8,900 bases of DNA from Spirochaetales bacterium. GTDB taxonomy: Bacteria; Spirochaetota; Spirochaetia; SZUA-6; DRHE01. The position numbers were made by a program, and so were the translations under genes. Each line of letters starts with the position of its first letter. Positions within the stretch are counted from its first letter, which is position 1. Under the pieces are notes generated by a model. That model ran no database searches, had not been told where the DNA came from, and saw nothing but the letters and a program-made list of their open reading frames with translations. Of this stretch, positions 6,264 through 8,900 are shown in pieces. The DNA is taken from assembly GCA_016935715.1 (NCBI GenBank), contig JAFGQJ010000421.1:1-8900 (forward strand). The letters run 5' to 3'.

Positions 6264-7622
6264 CTACTCGGGAGCCGGGTCGATGAACCCCTCCCGCATC
6301 ATCAGATCCGTGATCCCCCTGGAGCGCCTGATCATTTGTTCGGCATTCGCAATCAGCTCGTCCCTGCCGGGAGTGGCGGCGGCCAAACCCTGCCGCTGAG
6401 CCTCCATGCCCACCGCTGCCGCCACGTGCGGGAATACCTCCCAGTCATCCATGGTCGGCAGCAAGTGCTCTTCATCCAGCTCGTCGCCGGTCCGTTCGGC
6501 CAAAGCCTCGGCCGCGGCGAAGCACATCTCATCGGTGATCGTCCGGGCGCGCACATCCAGGGTGCCCCTGAAGATGGCGGGGAACCCCAGGGAGTTGTTG
6601 ACCTGGTTGGGGAAGTCCGAGCGGCCCGTGGCCACGATGGCCGCCCCGGCTTCGTGGGCCTCCCAGGGCCATATCTCCGGCACGGGATTCGAACAGGCAA
6701 AAACGATGGCCCCCCGATTCATTTTCCTGATCCACTCGGGCAGGATCGTGCCCGGACCCGGTTTGGCCAGAGCAATGAGCACGTCCGCACCCTCGGCGGC
6801 TTCGGCGATCCCCCCCTCCCGCTGCTCCCTGTTCGTCCGTTCGCAGAGACTCCATTTTTCGGGAAACTCGTAGCGGCGCTGCTCCAGATCCCTGCGGTGC
6901 CGGCCCAGGATGCCCCTGGAATCGACAACCAGACAGTTTTCGGGATCCGCCCCCCTGGCGAATATCAGACGGCTGCAGGCCACGTTGGCCGCTCCGCTGC
7001 CCACGAAGACGATGCGAACGTCTTCGATCCGCTTGCCGGTGACCTTGAGGGCATTGATCAGGCCGGCCAATGTCACCGTTGCCGTTCCCTGCTGGTCGTC
7101 GTGCCAGACCGGGATCTCCGCCTGCCGGCGCAGGGTTTCCAGTATCCGGAAGCACTTCGGCTGCGCCAGGTCCTCCAGATTGATGCCTCCGAAGGTGGGC
7201 TGGAGGATCAAAACCGTTCGGATGATCTCATCCGGGTCCTTCGTGTCGAGCATGATGGGCACCGCGTCGACTCCGCCCAGATACTTGAACAGCAGGGCCT
7301 TGCCCTCCATGACCGGATAGCCCGCCTTGGGACCGATATCCCCGAGCCCCAGGACCCGGCTGCCGTCGCTGACCACCGCCACGGAGTTCCACTTGTTCGT
7401 CAGCTCGTAGATGCGCTGCGGCTCGGCGGCGATGGCCCGGCACGGGGCGGCCACTCCGGGCGTGTACCACACGGCGAAGTCCTGGATGTCCTTCACACGG
7501 CATTTCAGGGCCGATTCCATCTTGCCCCGGTAGAAGCGGTGAAGCCTCATCGCCTGCTTCTGGGGTTCTTCAGCCTTGCTCAGAAGCCTGTCCGCGTAAT
7601 CCTGTTCGTGCGTATCGCTCAT
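6264..7622 (-). CDS. Malic enzyme (oxaloacetate-decarboxylating malate dehydrogenase)
   Basis: This enzyme oxidatively decarboxylates malate to pyruvate and CO2 with NAD(P)+ and a divalent metal. It has 452 residues, a single-polypeptide bacterial form without the C-terminal phosphotransacetylase-like domain of MaeB. Visible sites are Y53 in VWYTPGVAAP, the block SDGSRVLGLGDIGPKAGYPV (85-104), the catalytic Lys region MEGKALLFKYLGG (K108), the metal ligands E150/D151 in GINLED and D175/D176 in HDDQQGTA, the nucleotide-binding GSGAAN (208-213) and the SNP and PNQVNNSLGFPAIFRG blocks (311-353). D234 at the end of the strand after the Rossmann motif would fit NAD, but the cofactor is not settled. 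The gene converges on the TCA operon with a 31-base gap and is divergent from the aldo/keto reductase. It has a good promoter immediately upstream and only a weak GAG-type ribosome binding site. It links TCA malate to pyruvate. Confidence 0.94.
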   Translation of the reverse strand: MSDTHEQDYADRLLSKAEEPQKQAMRLHRFYRGKMESALKCRVKDIQDFAVWYTPGVAAPCRAIAAEPQRIYELTNKWNSVAVVSDGSRVLGLGDIGPKAGYPVMEGKALLFKYLGGVDAVPIMLDTKDPDEIIRTVLILQPTFGGINLEDLAQPKCFRILETLRRQAEIPVWHDDQQGTATVTLAGLINALKVTGKRIEDVRIVFVGSGAANVACSRLIFARGADPENCLVVDSRGILGRHRRDLEQRRYEFPEKWSLCERTNREQREGGIAEAAEGADVLIALAKPGPGTILPEWIRKMNRGAIVFACSNPVPEIWPWEAHEAGAAIVATGRSDFPNQVNNSLGFPAIFRGTLDVRARTITDEMCFAAAEALAERTGDELDEEHLLPTMDDWEVFPHVAAAVGMEAQRQGLAAATPGRDELIANAEQMIRRSRGITDLMMREGFIDPAPE

Positions 7623-7633
7623 GTCGTCTCAAG

Positions 7634-7662
7634 AGTATCGCTTTTCGAAACAGGGGTGTCAA
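7634..7662 (-). promoter_or_regulatory. Sigma-70-like promoter of the malic enzyme gene
   Basis: On the minus strand, TTGACA (plus-strand 7657-7662) is a perfect -35 box, followed by exactly 17 bases and GATACT (7634-7639), which matches the TATAAT consensus at four of six positions. Only 11 bases separate the -10 box from the ATG at 7622, so a transcript starting at the usual distance would have a leader of roughly 5-7 bases. The spacer contains the palindrome TTTCGAAA (7643-7650), which might be chance. Confidence 0.6.
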
Positions 7663-7720
7663 CGGATCCTCCCACCGCCGCACCTTCCCAAAATGAAGAC
7701 AGCGGGGTAGCATGGGCAGC

Positions 7721-7727
7721 GAGGGAG
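7721..7727 (+). promoter_or_regulatory. Ribosome binding site deciding the aldo/keto reductase start
   Basis: GAGGGAG lies six bases before the ATG at 7734. The frame stays open far upstream across the antisense of malic enzyme, so this site and the family-typical N-terminus MQYRKFG are what fix the start. Confidence 0.7.
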
Positions 7728-7733
7728 AACTGT

Positions 7734-8879
7734 ATGCAGTACCGAAAATTCGGGCGGCTCGACTGGAAGGCGTCGATACTGGGATTCGGCATGATGCGGC
7801 TGCCCGTGAAGGGCGGGATGAAGAACATCGACAGGAGGGAAGCAGCCCGGATGCTGCACTATGCGGTCGAGCACGGAGTCAACTACTTCGATACCGCCTA
7901 CACCTACCACGGAGGGGAAAGCGAGAAGCTCCTGGGCAGGACCCTGGGCCGCAGTCTGGGCGACAGGGTCAGGGCGGCGACCAAGATGCCCAGCTGGCTG
8001 GTGAACCGCCCCTCGGACCTCGACAGAATACTGAACGAACAGCTTAGGCGCTTGAAAACCGACCACATCGATTTTTACCTGCTGCACAATCTCAACAGGC
8101 AGTATTGGACGAACATGCGCGAGCTCTCCGCCCTCGAATGGGCTGGCAGGGCGATCCGGGCCGGCAAGATCGGGCAGCTCGGTTTTTCCTTTCACGACAG
8201 CTACGAGCTGTTCAGGGAGATCATCGATGCCTGGGACTGGTCGTTCTGCCAGATCCAGTACAACTTCATGGATGTGCGCAACCAGGCGGGAACCAGGGGT
8301 TTGAGATACGCGGCTTCGAAGGGCATCGCCGTGGTCGTAATGGAGCCGATCCTGGGCGGAAAGCTCGCCAATCCTCCTGCCCCGATACAGAAGATCTGGG
8401 ATCGGGCCCGGCATAAACGAAGCCCGGCGGAGTGGGCGCTCCAGTGGGTGTGGGATCAGGAGGAGGTGACCCTCGCGCTCAGCGGCATGAGCAGCTGCGG
8501 GCAGGTGGTCGAAAACGTCCGCAGCGCCGAGACCGCCGGGGTGGGCGTGCTCGATGAGGGGGAACAGGCGTTGATCCGGGAGGTGCGCCGCAGATACGGG
8601 AAGTTCGCCCCCATTCCCTGCACCCGCTGCGGGTACTGCATGCCCTGTCCCCACGGGATCGACATCCCCCGAAATCTCACCCTCTACAACGAGGGAACGA
8701 TGTACCGCCGGCCGGATCTGGCCCGCCGGCAGTACGGGCACCTGGCGGAGAAGGCCCGCAGCAGCGGCTGCCTCCAATGCCGGGAATGCGAGCCAAAATG
8801 CCCCCAGAGCATCCCGATCGCCGACTGGATGCCCAGGATCACCGAGGTCCTGGAGCGCGGCAGGCCGTATCCCCGCTAG
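7734..8879 (+). CDS. Aldo/keto reductase with C-terminal 4Fe-4S ferredoxin-type domain
   Basis: This 381-residue protein joins an aldo/keto reductase barrel to an iron-sulfur tail. The N-terminus MQYRKFGRLDWKASILGFG is typical of the family. The catalytic tetrad is visible as D53 and Y58 in YFDTAYTYHGGESE, K84 in ATKMP and H118 in YLLHNL. The barrel runs to about residue 290. The tail carries two four-Cys groups: C296, C299, C302 and C305 (CxxCxxCxxCP), and C346, C349, C352 and C356 (CxxCxxCxxxCP), which could each bind a 4Fe-4S cluster. Fused proteins of this type are common in anaerobes; their physiological substrates are mostly unknown and the electron partner may be ferredoxin or another iron-sulfur protein. 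It is divergent from malic enzyme across 111 bases. No convincing plus-strand promoter was seen in that gap. The stop is 21 bases before the window end. Confidence 0.93.
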   Translation: MQYRKFGRLDWKASILGFGMMRLPVKGGMKNIDRREAARMLHYAVEHGVNYFDTAYTYHGGESEKLLGRTLGRSLGDRVRAATKMPSWLVNRPSDLDRILNEQLRRLKTDHIDFYLLHNLNRQYWTNMRELSALEWAGRAIRAGKIGQLGFSFHDSYELFREIIDAWDWSFCQIQYNFMDVRNQAGTRGLRYAASKGIAVVVMEPILGGKLANPPAPIQKIWDRARHKRSPAEWALQWVWDQEEVTLALSGMSSCGQVVENVRSAETAGVGVLDEGEQALIREVRRRYGKFAPIPCTRCGYCMPCPHGIDIPRNLTLYNEGTMYRRPDLARRQYGHLAEKARSSGCLQCRECEPKCPQSIPIADWMPRITEVLERGRPYPR

Positions 8880-8900
8880 GGTGCGCCCGTTCCAGGAATA
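8880..8900. other. Non-coding tail at the window edge
   Basis: The last 21 bases follow the aldo/keto reductase stop codon. No gene start, hairpin or promoter can be recognised in so short a stretch. Confidence 0.5.

Noticed and set aside
6241..6277. Possible bidirectional terminator in the gap between the flavoprotein and malic enzyme genes
   Set aside because: Small hairpins can be drawn (GCGG/CCGC at 6241-6252; CTCGAG/CTCGGG around 6258-6272), but stems are 4-6 pairs, one lies partly in the malic enzyme 3' end, and neither has a T-run. This is too weak to annotate in GC-rich sequence.
7693..7710. Five-codon mini-frame upstream of the aldo/keto reductase that could be a leader peptide
   Set aside because: It has no ribosome binding site, no run of regulatory codons and no attenuator-like hairpins after it.
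6336..7733. Open frame on the plus strand running through the antisense of malic enzyme and joined in frame to the aldo/keto reductase, suggesting a giant fusion protein
   Set aside because: The minus strand of this stretch encodes a complete malic enzyme with all catalytic motifs. The plus-strand translation has no recognisable domain, and a ribosome binding site and family-typical N-terminus place the aldo/keto reductase start at 7734. Long antisense frames are expected in GC-rich DNA.

Overview
This is a GC-rich bacterial window that reads as a tricarboxylic acid (TCA) cycle operon on the plus strand, followed by a convergent malic enzyme gene and then a divergent iron-sulfur aldo/keto reductase gene. 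The genes have bacterial Shine-Dalgarno sites, very short intergenic gaps and no introns, and the malic enzyme has a sigma-70-like promoter. No RNA genes, insertion sequences, CRISPR arrays or attachment sites were seen. The phylum cannot be assigned from what is visible. A full oxidative 2-oxoglutarate dehydrogenase branch beside a ferredoxin-type aldo/keto reductase suggests a metabolically flexible or anaerobic organism, but this is inference.

Layout. Positions 1-732 hold the C-terminal catalytic part of the 2-oxoglutarate dehydrogenase E2 subunit (sucB type, cut by the window edge). Next is dihydrolipoyl dehydrogenase (735-2189). A 95-base AT-rich gap with promoter-like sequence and a strong ribosome binding site leads into citrate synthase (2285-3427). 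Two tandem malate dehydrogenase family genes follow. The first (3437-4363) is divergent and has lost family-typical residues, including the active-site Asn. The second (4360-5310) is intact. An 8-base overlap then leads to a thioredoxin-reductase-like flavoprotein (5303-6232) in which Ser-Ala-Leu-Ser stands where the redox CxxC should be. The malic enzyme (7622-6264, minus strand) converges on this operon. The aldo/keto reductase with two four-Cys cluster motifs (7734-8879) is divergent from the malic enzyme across a 111-base intergenic region.

How they fit together. Citrate synthase, E2, E3 and malate dehydrogenase are all TCA cycle enzymes. Malic enzyme connects malate to pyruvate. The two unusual members, the altered malate dehydrogenase paralogue and the flavoprotein lacking its disulfide, flank the intact malate dehydrogenase and overlap it at both ends, so all three are probably translated in a coupled way. 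These two proteins are the least explained part of the window. Everything else looks like ordinary central carbon metabolism.
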